Part shown: positions 43,740 to 55,997 of the stretch, piece after piece
Numbering within the stretch: the stretch's first letter is position 1
Layout of the letters: each line of letters opens with the position of its first letter
Assembly: GCA_037976565.1 (NCBI GenBank)
Contig: CP137671.1
Span: 11,093,669-11,157,668 of the forward strand
Direction of reading: 5' to 3'
Length of the DNA stretch: 64,000 bases
Origin: Mesocentrotus franciscanus
Taxonomy: Eukaryota; Echinodermata; Echinoidea; Camarodonta; Strongylocentrotidae
Program-made: the position numbers and the translations under genes
The notes under the pieces: generated by a model
Database searches by the model: none
What the model was told of the DNA's origin: nothing
Seen by the model: the letters and a program-made list of their open reading frames with translations, nothing else

Positions 43740-44830
43740 CTAGAAGGGGATGTAATACAAAGTTTTTGATCACGTAACTTCCGCAAGGAAGATATAGTTT
43801 ACCTCTCGTGATCATATTCACTGTCAGCCCTGCGTGTTTTGGAAAAAATATAACATTCTTGGACAATATAAATGTTTTGGTCAACATAAATGTTTTGAAA
43901 AATAACATTGGAATGTATACACTGATTTAAATATTGACAGTATTGTATGTACATGTACAGGTAATACATTTTAAATGGTGTGTTGGATTGCAGGTAAAGT
44001 GAGGGTTTTTAAATTGTGGAGAGCTACAAATGTACATTTGACCAGTGGTGTAATATGGCGAAGCTCCCATCCCAAGACTAACTTGTGTACTGTTAAATCT
44101 ACACAAAAAATGTTGTTTTAGAATATTCAGAGTATTTAATCGTCTGATGTTAGGTCTATTACTTATGAAGCTGGTTTCATAAACATTTACACATTTAATG
44201 CCACGTTACATTGAAAGTCTTTAACCCTTGGGATAATAATGATGTGTGATGTGATAAATATTTGATATTGCCCTAACATTTTTGTATTATAGCGTAATGT
44301 AACTCAAATACATGTATGTATGTACACCAGAGGCCAAGTGCAAAGTTGTGGCCCAGTTATACTTGTAACACTCGAGAAGAGGATAGTATCCCAGTGTTTT
44401 GCGACACCATTCCATTGTGACATCATTACCTATGCATGACTGAATTTCATGAATCACCGTGTATTGTGAGCACTCCCCATTGTTATATTGGAACCCTTGG
44501 AGAGCAAATTGTACACTGCTTTAAACAAAACCATGAATAGGATCAGAACAAAAGTCTTTTAACAGCAATTCTTTGATTGAAATGGTCCTGATATGAAGGA
44601 GATGTAAAGTGCATCCCACTGGGTCAGTGGTCACTCGGAGTGTGAAATCGTTGATGACTCACGACTGAAGAAGAAAATACATGGGTACATAAAACCTTGA
44701 TTAAAGAAATATTGAAATTGAAATGGTACCACCACCTGCGCATGTATGCACAGTATTCCTGTACACTGTATGTATATTTGCTACATATACATAGTGAAAT
44801 GTAGAAGGATGGATCATGGAGAGATTATAG
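43740..44830. other. No supported gene
   Basis: AT-rich intergenic sequence with a few ACATGTA motifs. Confidence 0.4.
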
Positions 44831-44839
44831 ATAGGGACA

Positions 44840-44926
44840 GGGAAAGAGGGGGAGAGAGAGAGAGTGTGTGTGTGAGGGGAGAGAGACAGAGAGTGTGTGT
44901 GTGAGGGGAGAGAGACAGAGAGTGAA

Positions 44927-44958
<32 letters not shown>

Positions 44959-44995
44959 GAGAGAGACAGAGAGAGAGAGAGAGAGGAGAGAAAAA
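44840..44995 (+). repeat. (GA)n microsatellite with GTGT insertions
   Basis: GAGAGAGA runs contain two near-identical ~36-bp units with GAGTGTGTGTGTGAGGGGAG. Confidence 0.9.
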
Positions 44996-45102
44996 AACTT
45001 TACTTCAGTGGGAATTCCTGCTTGAAGGTCATATTGATAAAAGTCAAGCCTTTTACTTAGCCATATTTAAGAAACAAATGGGTCATTTATTAAAATTACA
45101 AC

Positions 45103-45186
45103 TAGTGCTGTGATCAAACGTTTAACCGTCCGGTATCCGACCGTCCATGGCACTATCCGTTTTGAATGTGACGGTTTCGTTTACCC

Positions 45187-45225
<39 letters not shown>

Positions 45226-45809
45226 TGTAAAAATTTCGGACAAATTTTCCATTATAAATAATAAAATAAATATATCTTACAGTATTTTTATTTATTTATT
45301 CCGGAAAATTACGAGAAAAAAATGTAACTCATTGAAAATAAACATTTATTAGAACAGTAATGGAACGAGCCTGAGCTGCTATCTCTGTGTATTATAACAT
45401 GTACATCGGTACATTCAATATGGCAGCCTTCATGAATCGCAACTTTAGACAACAACACTCGGCAAATCTTTAAAAATAATCAGTTTATGTCAAATTGAAA
45501 TCATGATTCTTGTACAATTGCAAATAAAACACAAGTAAAGACGGAAATATGAATGTAAGTAATATTTTTCTTGACGAATAGCTACGTTTTTATGTGAAAT
45601 TAGTGCCGGTCGAAAGCAGTGTTTTTCATCAAAAGTGGTGGGCGAAAATCCCCCGCGCTGGTCGGGCCCGCGCCCGCCCAGTGCCGACCACTATTCTTAC
45701 AATCGGCGGCGACCTTGGCAAAAGTGAGTAATTTTCGTTTAACCGAAAACCGTCCGGTTTTGACTAGCGGTTAAACGGAATTGGAAATATCCGTGATGTT
45801 ACAACACTA
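45103..45809. mobile_element. hAT-type MITE with 8-bp duplication ATTACAAC
   Basis: Ends TAGTGCTGTGATC and (inverted) TAGTGTTGTAACATCACGG are flanked by perfect ATTACAAC copies (45,095-45,102 and 45,810-45,817). Subterminal AAACGTTTAACCGTCCGG is mirrored at 45,739-45,775. The TAGTG(T/C)TG ends and the 8-bp duplication are the hAT hallmark. 707 bp, no transposase. A T38 run lies at about 45,189-45,226. Confidence 0.85.
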
Positions 45810-45977
45810 ATTACAACTGTACAATCTAAATTGACAGAATGATATCATTTACAATTAAGGCTGTCCACCAGTATTGGAGAGTTTATCCTATGAAATTTTT
45901 GCCAATTATTGAACTTCGCTGAAGGTAACAACATTTATTCAGTGTACCTGTACATTTGTGTTGTAGGCTTGTAGTTA

Positions 45978-46140
45978 TTAAAGGGGAACGTCTCACTGGT
46001 ATTAAGTTGGTTTTAATAAAAGCAGAAAAACAATAGAAACAAATTGGTGACATTTTGAGCGATATCCAATTAAAATTAGGAAAGTTATGAATTTTCAAAA
46101 TTGTCATCAGTGAAACACTATTAAATAGAAATATCAAAAA
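45978..46140 (+). mobile_element. TTAA MITE-like family member
   Basis: Starts TTAAAGGGGAACGTC. Shares ATTTTGAGCGATATCC and GTCATCAGTGAAACAC blocks with 33,660-33,775 and, inverted, 54,450-54,600. The right end is not clear. Confidence 0.55.
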
Positions 46141-46680
46141 TAAAAAACGTTTGTCATTAGGTGTGGCTTCAGTTTTCTCCCATTAGTCATCTATCTATTA
46201 CAACTATCTTACCTCTCACTTTTATCACTTGAGACATTCCTTCATTATTTCAGTAAGGCCTTTTCAGTTATAATCACTTGTTGGTTTGTAGTGCATGGAT
46301 CACGAATTTATTTGGTCTACATGTGTATGTAGTTCAATGCCACGTCAAGCACTTCTTTAAATCTTTTTCAATTAATTCATTTTGACATATGAATTCAATT
46401 TTAAAACTTTAAAATAAATGGTGAAATCAATGATTGAAACCCAGCGCTCGTGCATACAAACAAGCTTAAAATTCTGTTTGTTAGAACTGCTCTTAAGTCC
46501 TTCGCTCTGACGTGTGAATTCGGTAATTAAACTTTAATTTAATGATAATCTGGGAAACCTGGCTCCTACGCAAACACCCCCTTACATTCCCCCATATCCC
46601 CCATTTAGACTACCAAAATAAGATGTAAGTAATTGTAATAAATATTATACGATCTGAATGTCATACATCATGTACATGTA
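46141..46680. other. No supported gene
   Basis: AT-rich, no recognisable frame or strong repeat. Confidence 0.4.
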
Positions 46681-46684
46681 TGTA

Positions 46685-46856
46685 CAGTCAATCCTGCTTT
46701 AGTGACCACCTGTCTGCAAAGACCACATTTTTTGTTTCCCTTGAAAATGGTTTCTCATTGGAACATGTATTAAAGGAACTGTCTACAAAGACCACCTGTC
46801 TACAATGACCACTTTTTGTGTTTCCCTTGGGCGGTCGCTATAGACAGGTTTGACTG
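46685..46856. mobile_element. 172-bp Tc1/mariner-like MITE
   Basis: CAGTCAATCCTG at the left and CAGGTTTGACTG at the right, flanked by TA. Inverted internal blocks carry GACCACCTGTCT and TTTCCCTTG. CAGTC ends with TA duplication are typical of mariner-derived MITEs. Confidence 0.85.
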
Positions 46857-46859
46857 TAT

Positions 46860-48070
46860 ATCGAAACATCGTAAAAAGAGAAACGCATTTTTCAAGCATT
46901 GTTTTGATTCTCATTTTCATCTGATTGTCGTATTGTGTGAAAATTGTTTTTTAAAACAGAGCAGGGCTTATTGTGAGTATGCATGCACTAGGGATTGGCC
47001 TGCTGTCATATCTTGTCAACTGGCATATACAGGTACATGTATATTAGAAAACTATTTACGTGATGTTTCTTCATAGAGTATACCTTCTTTAATATACAAT
47101 ATGCTCCTACATGTATTTATATGATATGCTCCTTCTGTACAATGATGCTTTAAAGCCTGTTCAGATATGGTGCCATAAACCGCCACAAACGAACCGCCAC
47201 TGTTTTAAATGTGTAAATGAATGGCAAAGGACTTGCACGTATTCACCGAGCTCTGTGCTGTAAGATACAAAAATGTGAAGTGTATTCATACAATTTACGT
47301 CGTCACAAAACAAACCCCCCGTGGTTTTGCCGCATCATATCTTAAATCTTAACGTACGTTTTCAATATTTAAAGTTTAAACAAGTTTTCGTATGAATTTT
47401 CTCCTTGTCTGAATGGGCCATTAAACACCGTGTTTGAGCTGGGTTAATGGCTCCCTGATTACACGTAGATTCTACTATTGATCTTTCTGTCTATACAGCA
47501 GCAACAGATGTCCATTGAGCAAATACTCTAGAACCATTATACAAACGAGATCACTGCCAGCCAGAAACAGTCCTTGAAATATGGCAAATTACACAGCTCC
47601 TCCTGGAGAGAAACTGTACATGTAGAGCCCACAATTGAACGATTATTGGTATAATAGGGGATTGTGAACTACAATGTACAAGTATGCAGGATCGGAGGAA
47701 GCATTATGGTGATTTTTTTTCCATAATTCTGCTAGACAGAAAGACAATTTCATGGTTTATTTAAGACTTGGTGTCTTGGAAATTGAAATTGATTGATTTG
47801 TACAGTGTCTTCGGATACAACACATACATGTACCTTGGAACCCAATAAGGTAAATTTCATTTTTTCCCGTTTCCGTTTCTTGTCATCAATTGCTTAAATT
47901 CTTGAATTCTTGAGAAATCTAACACGGTCTGAACCTCCTTATCACATGAGCACAAAATGCTGCACATTGAAGAAAGAGATTATCATCATGGCGATTACAG
48001 TGATATTGATTGTAAAAAGATTTTTCTCACTAAACCTGCAATATCATACAACATATTCATTACCATACAT
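46860..48070. other. No supported gene
   Basis: AT-rich sequence without a supported coding frame. Confidence 0.4.
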
Positions 48071-48079
48071 GGACCTTAA

Positions 48080-48434
48080 AGCCCCTCTAAAGTGTTGGAA
48101 GCCCCAAAATCGCCAAAAATGTGATGGCAAAATTTCACTTCAATTGTATCATAATTTGACAGAGGATGTCATTTAAGACATACTTCTGCAAAGATTTCCA
48201 CCCAAAAGTTTGAAGAAGAATATTGATAAAAGAATACATAATTAGGGTTTTCTGTTGTATGCAGAAAACCTAAATTTTGATATTCTTTCATCAATATTTA
48301 ACTTTAAACACATTTGTTTTGTAAATCCTTGCAGAAATGTGTCTTAAATGACATCCTCTTTCACATTATGATACACTTTATTAAAGTGAAATTTTGCCAT
48401 CAATTTTCGAGGCTCCCAACACTTTGGAGGGGCT
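48080..48434. mobile_element. TTAA-flanked foldback MITE
   Basis: AGCCCCTCTAAAGTGTTGG is mirrored by CCAACACTTTGGAGGGGCT, with TTAA at 48,076-48,079 and 48,435-48,438. Most of the 355 bp folds (AATTTCACTT/AAGTGAAATT, GATGTCATTTAAGACA/TGTCTTAAATGACATC). The symmetry even continues 5-6 bp outside TTAA. Confidence 0.8.
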
Positions 48435-48674
48435 TTAAGTCCATACAATTCATTTTTGGAATGAAGCTTTGAAATAGTTAGGATGAGATACATGTACACT
48501 GTAGATAAAGGGTTTTCACTTTTTAGGATAAACTTGATTTATTCTCCAAATGGCTATGAATAACATTAACAATCAATGTAATTATTTTTGTTTTTTGTTT
48601 GTTTATATGTACAATAGCTCTTTGTTTATTTCCTAGAGTACAAGTAATAGTCTATATATTAATACGCAAAATCG

Positions 48675-48925
48675 TCGCGGGGGGTAAAAACGGTTCATGA
48701 AAAACGTCTTTCCTCGACCGCGCCCCCCTTCGCCGTGGCGCGGGAACGGCGACACAATTATACGAGGCATGTCTCCCGTACCCGCGTGCCACGTCGACCC
48801 CGCGGTCGCCGTCGATGTCGTTAAAGGTGGTTTCGGGGTCCCGGGAGGACGAGCGGACGAGCACGGCCGTCGTTGTCCGTGCAAGAAGGCGACGAACCCG
48901 CGAGAGTGAGGCAGCAAGGCGTGCA
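48675..48925. other. GC-rich island in AT-rich surroundings
   Basis: About 250 bp of very GC-rich, CpG-dense sequence (CGCGGGGGG, GACCGCGCCCCCC, CGACCCCGCGGTCGCCG). Three frames on both strands are open for 70-97 codons, which high GC explains. The look is that of rDNA spacer or foreign sequence, but no conserved rRNA core is present. Confidence 0.5.
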
Positions 48926-48964
48926 CCCGCCCTCTGTCTAATCAAGGAGATACACTTTTAAGAG

Positions 48965-49195
48965 ACGATCCACTCTATAATGTGTTGTAGCAGATACACG
49001 CTGCAACAGAGCGGGCCTACCCGTGTTAGGCATCTTGCTTATGATATGCTTTGTAGGCACTTTACGGGCATGCCAGAGAAATACACAGCATACGACAATC
49101 CACTCAAGTCATGTGGCGTAGCAAGTACAAGGCGCAACGGGTTGGGCCTGTCCGGTGTTAGGCATCTTGCTATATATAGGCCTTTGCAGCAGCCA
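48965..49195 (+). repeat. Two ~125-bp tandem units
   Basis: Both units carry ATCCACTC, a GTRGCAGATACACG/GTAGCAAGTACAAG block and GTGTTAGGCATCTTGCT. The first contains the partial palindrome GTTGTAGC...GCTGCAAC. Confidence 0.7.
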
Positions 49196-49199
49196 AACT

Positions 49200-49915
49200 G
49201 ACGAGAACGTATTATGTTGGTTCTACGCCCAGGCCACACACACACACAGTTGAGACAATTCGTGCGACAGCTGCGATATATTGGCACAAACCGTCCGATT
49301 TTTCGCGTAAAATCTTTACTTTGAAAATATTTATACATATTCTGTGAACCATGTCAACATAATCATAGTCCAAGCTTCTGCTTTATTGGTCTTTTCATGA
49401 AAACTACATTAAAATCACAACAACAATAACGCAAATAGATTGTAATTATCGAGACCATATAACTGACGAGAAGGTAAATTCAGCGAGCTCACGTAATATC
49501 AAATGCCTCCGCACGGGCAACTCCCGCGGTGCCAGTCACGGCGCTCACGCCATGCAATTTACTGTACCCTGTGCGGTAACTGCAGCACTCTACTGCTGTA
49601 CCTGTAATACTGGCTGTATAGCTGTCTTTTTTCGTGTTTGAGCCGTGCAATGAATTGTTGTTTTCTTTTATTTCTTTATTGAATGTGATGTGAATGTGAG
49701 TACGGTACGTGCTATTACAGAAGTGTCCAAGGAATGATAGGCCTACAGGTGGAAGGGATATAAAACAATTATACAATGACTCATTCTCGAACAAGCTAAA
49801 ACTATTCGCACTCGGGAACAGTACTGTTCTCTCTGGGGCCGCGATGGCCCTCGGGATAATATAATACGATTTGATGTTCCTTCGATGCGAATAGTTTTAG
49901 CTAGATCCTCGAGTC
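49200..49915. other. No supported gene
   Basis: Mixed composition. AACTATTCGCACTCG at about 49,800 and GCGAATAGTTTTAGC at about 49,888 form a local inverted pair enclosing about 80 bp. Confidence 0.45.
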
Positions 49916-49916
49916 A

Positions 49917-50217
49917 CTTCGAGTGTCATTGTATATTTGTATATTTGTATATTATTTTCATTGTAGGACTAAATTAACTTAGTAATGTGTGAAAATAACC
50001 AAAATGATAATGGGAGTGAAGTGCATGAGAACAATATTTGTAGGCCTATCAGGGCGTCAATCCATTATCCTTCGAGTGTCATTGTATATTTGTATATTAT
50101 TTTCATTGTAGGACTAAATTAACTTAGCAATGTGTGAAAAAACCAAAATGATAATGGGAGTGAAGTGCATGCTGAGAACAATATTCGTAGGCCTATCAGG
50201 GCGTCAATCCATTATCC
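49917..50217 (+). repeat. Tandem ~140-bp duplication
   Basis: TTCGAGTGTCATTGTATATT...GGCGTCAATCCATTATCC occurs twice in a row, differing by a few bases and a small insertion (GCTGAGAAC). Confidence 0.85.
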
Positions 50218-50319
50218 TGGGGGACGGGGACACGTCCCCCACGAATTTTCAGGTGGTGAAATGTCCCCCCACGATTTGGGGTTAAAATCTTTCCTTTTTC
50301 TTTCTTTCTTTCTCTCTCT

Positions 50320-50705
50320 GTTGACTTCGGGAGGGGGGAACTTTATTCAAACAGTCGAGAACGGTACTATGAAACGTCTTCTTTCTCTAAAAATTTAATG
50401 AAACAGGGATTAAGAGTCGAGAACGGTACAACGAATCGTCTTCGTTCTCTAATATTTTAATGAAACGTCAAGCTTCCCCTACGCGAGAGGGTGGAAACTG
50501 AATTCAGGCAAGGATTAAGAGTCGATCGAGAACGGTACAATTACGAATCGTCTTCTAACTCTAATAATTGAATGAAACGTCACAGCTTCCGCTACGCGAG
50601 AGGGTGGAAACTGAATTCCGACAAGGATTAAGAGTCCAGAACAGTAGAACGAATCGTCTTCTTTCTCTAAAAATGTAATGAAACGTCAAAGATAAAAAAG
50701 ACAAT
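50320..50705 (-). repeat. ~110-bp minisatellite, inverted relative to 21,850-23,520
   Basis: GATTAAGAGTCGAGAACGGT, ACGAATCGTCTTC, AATGAAACGTCA and CGCGAGAGGG units, about four copies: the same family as in the SAMD9-like intron on the opposite strand. Confidence 0.88.
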
Positions 50706-50709
50706 AAAT

Positions 50710-52270
50710 GAACCGGTCACCAATGAAAGTACATGCATGCCGTGAAACAGCGTAACTAGAGAGAGGGTGACATGTAATTGTGTCCCCCCATGCTCAAACT
50801 CGGATTGCAATGACGCCCTTGATTCGTATAGATAACGAGAGTGAGGATCCGGGAAAGGGATAGTGAGAATAATAGGAACGAAGTGACGACAATAATCGTA
50901 AATAACGAAAGTGAAAACGAAGGTAAAGTCTAAAATATCTGCATCAATTTTGATTACAAATTATTGATTTCACTGTTTTCTTCCAGTTTTCAAGTTTTAT
51001 TACATAATTCTGATAAAAATTAAAAATTCAAAACGATACATGATGGGACAGCAAACAAAAGGTTGGTATTCTAACGAGTAAAATATTAATGAAAAGAAGA
51101 AGAAAAATTATAAAATGATAAAAAGTAGGCATATACAATGAAGAAAAATAATATCATCTAGCACAGAAATATCTTCTTTTTTAATATAATAAAAATTATA
51201 ATTAAAAATTATTATAAAAAAAAAAAAAAAAAAAAAAAATCGATAGCACATATCTATTTTAAAGTATTTACAACCCCCTCCCACCCTCCCTAGAATCCCG
51301 TGGATTTTCCACGGGCCCTGCTAGTTATTAACTTAAGATGGATATTTCTTATTATTTTTTACTAGAGCCTTCATCAGTTTCCAAAGCTCTTTTGGATCTT
51401 TGAAATAGCATTTTTTTCTAATGCTCCCATGAATTTATTTTATTTTACTAAATGTTGCATAACATAAACATTAACGTGTAATGCAACTCAATTCTTCTTG
51501 TTTTAGTAAAAGAAAAAATTGTTGGCCTACATTTTGCAATATTGGATTTAGCTGAACATGTAGCTATGGTTTGATATTAAATGCAGATTCATTTTTTCTA
51601 CATTTTAAATCTCTTCACAGATCCATCACAAAAAAGGGTCCAAGGGTCAAGACATTGTTTATATTAGTTACCATGGCAATGGACCCTATTTTGCAATGAA
51701 ACATATATGCATGTATTATTGGGGCAAAGGTTTATTACATGAACATCAATCAATCTCTAATGCTTATATTTCCATCATTCAAATATGTCATTTTGATTGT
51801 CCTGTTGGAGGTCTGCAAGTAAAAATGAGAAATGTTAATAACTTAAAACTTGTGTAAATTGTTAAATATTAGGACTACCGTTCTCACAGCAAGAAATGTT
51901 GTGACAGGTTGCAAACATTTGGTGTTGGGGATCAGTTTATACTTTGTGGTATGAAACTTTTGTGAATCCTAGCCTCTTCCAAAAAACATGAAAGTTTCAG
52001 GTTGTATAGTGATGTTAATAATCTTGAGAACTACAACAATATTCAGCATACAAACTTTTGCTTATTGTTGATTGTTCATTTGTATTGTGCAACATTCTCC
52101 TCTCAGCCACAATAACTTACAGTTTTTGTGTTTTGTCGTAAACAGTTAACGTGAATTTCAGTCAGCGAAAAAGGAAATGTGAATGAAAACTTGTTTGTGG
52201 CATGTCTAGTCTTATAGCAGACTCAGAGGTGGACTGTGACACTAATTGCTCCTGCGATTATCGCTCCATG
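50710..52270. other. No supported gene; A-run
   Basis: AT-rich, with an uninterrupted A run at about 51,213-51,238 preceded by AT-rich sequence. The run could be a retroposon tail, but no body is recognised. Confidence 0.4.
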
Positions 52271-52277
52271 ATAATTT

Positions 52278-52400
52278 CCAACCCTAACCCCAATTCCCAT
52301 CTTTAACCCTGGATTTAACCATAACCAGTGATGTAACCCTAATCCTTACCTAAAACCAGATTGCAACCCTAACCATAACCCAAACACTAGCCCTACACAT
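52278..52400 (-). repeat. Degenerate telomere-like tract
   Basis: CCCTAACC, AACCCTAATCC, AACCATAACCC and related variants are scattered at roughly 6-8-nt spacing, with more divergence than at 5,376-5,446. Confidence 0.55.
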
Positions 52401-52409
52401 GTTTATCAT

Positions 52410-53095
52410 TGACAGAAGTAATGTAGAGCAGTTGTCGCCAGAACAAATGCCTTCTTGACATGAACAAATGTACATCTTGTACTGTCTTTCCCAAATAACC
52501 TCACATAAGTCACATTCCACCCATTAATTTAATTTTTAATGAACTTTTGTGTACATTATTGAAAGACTCAACAACTGTGTAAATGCCTAAGCTTGCTACA
52601 CAGTAAAAAGAAAATACTTGGTAGTGATGAGCAATCTATTTGTAGCTCTGTAAAACTTCAGAAAAGTCACAAAGAGCTCTGGTGAAAATCTTTGTTTACA
52701 ACTTCTATAGAAATAGTTCTCAATCTTTGAGATGAAATTTCATTTATACAATTTATACAACATGAAAAAGGAAGACATAAATAAAACAAAAGCAATAAAG
52801 TCAAAAGTAAAGAAAAGAAGAAAAAAACTACGACAAACAAAAAACAAAACAAAAACAGTTAATTTCAGACACTCTGTCATTGCATGACAATCCCAAAAGG
52901 GTCCGTGGAATTGAGTTCATGCAGAATGTTAGATGATCTCATCAACATTTTGCTAGACAAGGTACAGTGTACACAATGAAATAAATTTACCACACTGTGT
53001 AACATGTGATGTACTAACACTTGTGATACTTGGGAGAATAGTGCCCTCTACATGTATGTGATGAACAGGATGCGTATGTCAAATGAAAGATGTAT
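52410..53095. other. No supported gene
   Basis: AT-rich sequence with an A/C-rich run near 52,800-52,860. Confidence 0.4.
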
Positions 53096-53100
53096 GACCC

Positions 53101-53746
53101 AATACGTGCCTTCACGGTTGTTTCAACGCAAAGCATGCCGGGACAGATTTTGAGTACGGCAGTAGATTTTCACCTTCGCCGCGATCAGCTGTTCCATTGC
53201 CAACATTGCCGGGATTGTTATCCTGTCGAATCAACATGACATCATAATCTTGTACAGGATCCGTTATTCTGCAGTGATTTTCTTTCATTCCAGTATCATT
53301 TGTACGGTAATAAACCAAAGTCTGTGATTATGTATTTTTATGACGATCCTTCGACCTAAAACACGAATGTTTAGCAGCTTAAAAGGCAAACCACCGACCC
53401 AAACTTCACACACACACATTTGAACATATGGGACTACATATTCATACCAAGGAACCCACTCTCATTAGCCCACTTTACTTCGTATTATCAGCTTTATTTT
53501 TTGAAGGATCGTCATAACAATACACAATCACAAACTTTGGTTTCTTACTGTACAAATGATACTGGAATGAAAGAAAATCACTGCAGAATAACGCATCCTG
53601 TACAAGATTATGATGTTGATTCGACGGGATAAAAATCCCGTTGTTGGCAGTGGAAAAGCTGATCGCGGCGAAGGTGAAAATCTACTGCCGTACTCAAAAT
53701 CTGTCCCGGCATGCTTTGCGTTGAAACAACCGTGAAGGCACGTATT
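53101..53746. mobile_element. Foldback element with ~250-bp arms
   Basis: AATACGTGCCTTCACGGTTG at 53,101 is mirrored to 53,746. Arms 53,101-53,352 and 53,494-53,746 pair nearly throughout, around a spacer of about 140 bp. A transcript would form a long double-stranded hairpin. Both arms keep an open frame containing NDTGMKENHCRIT and PVQDYDV on opposite strands. No clear target duplication beyond TA/AT. Confidence 0.8.
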
Positions 53747-53839
53747 AGAAGCAACACAATACGAGTATCATGCCAACATGAAAGCAACTACATTGTTCAT
53801 TGACATTGATGGTTTAATTAAATAAAATTATGTACATTG

Positions 53840-53910
53840 TACATGTAGATGGTTAATACACATGTACATGTACATTTACATCTATTAAATGTACATGTAC
53901 ATGTATGTAG
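53840..53910. repeat. (TACATG)n simple repeat
   Basis: TGTACATGTAGATGG, ACATGTACATGTACATTTACA and ACATGTACATGTATG. The hexamer is self-complementary and recurs throughout 53,800-64,000, notably at 59,636-59,670, 59,800-59,822, 60,858-60,876, 62,538-62,565 and 63,498-63,512. Confidence 0.9.
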
Positions 53911-53999
53911 GTTGCAAGATTATTGTTTGCAACTCTGAACATGTACTGTATGTACAGGCCATTTTTCTTAATATATTCAAATTCAATGCTCAAATCTTG

Positions 54000-54160
54000 A
54001 AGTGCCTGTTACAAATTATTTCATTCACCTGTCACAAATAATTGTATTTCAATAGTCAGAATGCGAATTGCATGCATTACTTGATGTTGATGCTAGGTAG
54101 GACAAACATTATGGCTTGTAACATGTGAATGAAATAATTTTTAACAAGGCACATAACACA
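54000..54160. repeat. Small foldback repeat (relative at 63,370-63,480)
   Basis: GTGCCTGTTACAAATTATTTC is roughly mirrored by GAAATAATTTTTAACAAGGCAC. The left half (TTGTATTTCAATAGTCAGAATG) is shared with 63,412-63,433. Confidence 0.65.
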
Positions 54161-54449
54161 GATTTGTACATTAAATTTGATTACATTACGAAAATGATCT
54201 ATTGAGAAGAGATATAAATACACTTATGAATGACAAGATCATTATATACAAGCTAGTGCTTTATTATTTGGTAGAAGGCACTATTCCTTCTTGATGTCAA
54301 AGGTACTCAGACGAAGTTTGTCAGTCCTCTGTTCTAAAGTATGATGTAGGAGATATTTACTTCAAGATATACATTGTGTAATGATTGTAGTCCTTCTGTC
54401 ATTATTATGAGAAAGACAGAGCAAATGGGAGGGAACCTCGCAAGAGTTG

Positions 54450-54600
54450 CCAATTTGTATTTGATTGATCAAAACTTCAAAACTTTCTTATTTTTTAATT
54501 GGATTTTGCTCAGACTTTAACTGACCTGTTCCTTTCACTTTTCTGCTTCTATTTGAACCAACTTAATACCAGGGTGGACTTCCCCTTTAAGAGGAGCTTA
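54450..54600 (-). mobile_element. TTAA MITE-like family, inverted copy
   Basis: AATACCAGGGTGGACTTCCCCTTTAA is the reverse of the TTAAAGGGGAA terminus seen at 45,978. The upstream TTTAATTGGATTTTGCTCA matches the family body. This explains the 67-codon frame here. Confidence 0.55.
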
Positions 54601-54939
54601 CAAATGTATTTAGGTCAGCGGGTCATCAAAGTACATACACTACATGAGCTAGCCTGTGCCAAACTCTTTGACTCGAGAAACAAGCTGTCCACTCGGTATT
54701 GATAAACCTTTTTGTTTTTCTTGTCTCCTCAAACTGCATTTATTCAGTTGTTTTTGAGCGCAGGTGTTCTTTTTAGCTGTCCGTCTGCTCTGTTACATGT
54801 ATGCATAAAACTACATGTACATTCAACATTAATCACTGTTAATTCAATTTAGACTTACAGTGTATAAATACACAAGCTCGAGAGGAACCTCGTTATGCCA
54901 CATGTAATACCACCAATTTTTCTTTTCTTTCCATCCTGG

Positions 54940-54943
<4 letters not shown>

Positions 54944-54976
<33 letters not shown>
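54944..54976 (+). repeat. (GA)n microsatellite
   Basis: About 15 GA units. Confidence 0.95.
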
Positions 54977-54980
<4 letters not shown>

Positions 54981-55375
54981 TTCCACTAAGGATTTAATGA
55001 GTGAATCTCTAATTTGTGATTGTCAGCATACTAACAAAACAAATAACTGTTTTTGACAGGCTACAATAACATTTATGATTTGTTATCATCTTTCAAGATT
55101 TATACAAATCATAGTTTTATTTGTTATGCTTTTTTCTTCTTCTCCATCTGCTTTTCCTGTTAATGTATAAACTTACAGTGTGCAGAAATGAGTTCCACAC
55201 ATAAGGGTCTGTAATCAAAGAGTGAGGACTTGTTTAGTCTGATCGCTAATTGGTTGTAAATCAGAGCAATTCAGTGGTACCTTCATGTACAGGGTGTACA
55301 TGTAATTGCTTTCTTTTTTTTATTTTATAAGATGGCTGAATGTTTAAAAATTGGAAAAGTGTAGAGTATGATATA

Positions 55376-55894
55376 CAGCGTGTCCACACACAAAACAATT
55401 TATCCCGAAACTCTATAACGATACGTCGTATAAAGAATCATCGTATAAATTCCAGGGTGTCCACACACAAGAAACGTCGTATAAAGAATCATCGTATAAA
55501 TTCCAGGGTGTCCACACACACAAGAAAGTAATCCCAAAACTACAGCGAAATGTCGTATAAGTGCGCAGTTTGCTACTGCGGTCATGAAATGGAAGCGGAA
55601 ATGAGAGGTCAGGTCTCCTTTCGCGTGCGATCCGACGTTAAGCCCCGCCCAGTTCGACTAGTTCCGTCCACACACAAAATTTCCGTGATTAAGCGTGATT
55701 AGGCGTGATTAGTTATTGAGTTCTAGTTCGAAACGATGCCCAAACCTGCGTTTCGTTATACGACGTATCGTTAATAAGCGTCCACACACACAATTTCATC
55801 ATATACATGTAACTATCGCGAAACGGTATAACTATCGCGAAACGGTATAACTAATCACGCCTAATCACGGAAAATGTTGTGTGTGGACAGGGGG
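55376..55894. mobile_element. Compact element with GTGTCCACACACAA-type ends
   Basis: CAGCGTGTCCACACACAAAA at the left and TTGTGTGTGGACAGGGG at the right. Inside are two direct ~60-bp units (GTCGTATAAAGAATCATCG, TTCCAGGGTGTCCACACACA) and, on the right, CTAATCACGCCTAATCACGG with its inverse CGTGATTAGGCGTGATTAG. Compact relative of 21,261-24,754. Confidence 0.75.
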
Positions 55895-55997
55895 ATAGTG
55901 ACAATGTTACAGATAAGAACAAGACTGCTTAGAGCCAGAGGGATGATGATAATGCTTATAAATACTTTAACCAATTCTTAGTAGGTCCATGCTTTAA

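Noticed and set aside
48633..48945. Two 97-codon Arg/Pro-rich frames on the GC-rich island
   Set aside because: High GC removes stop codons; no domain and both strands are open.
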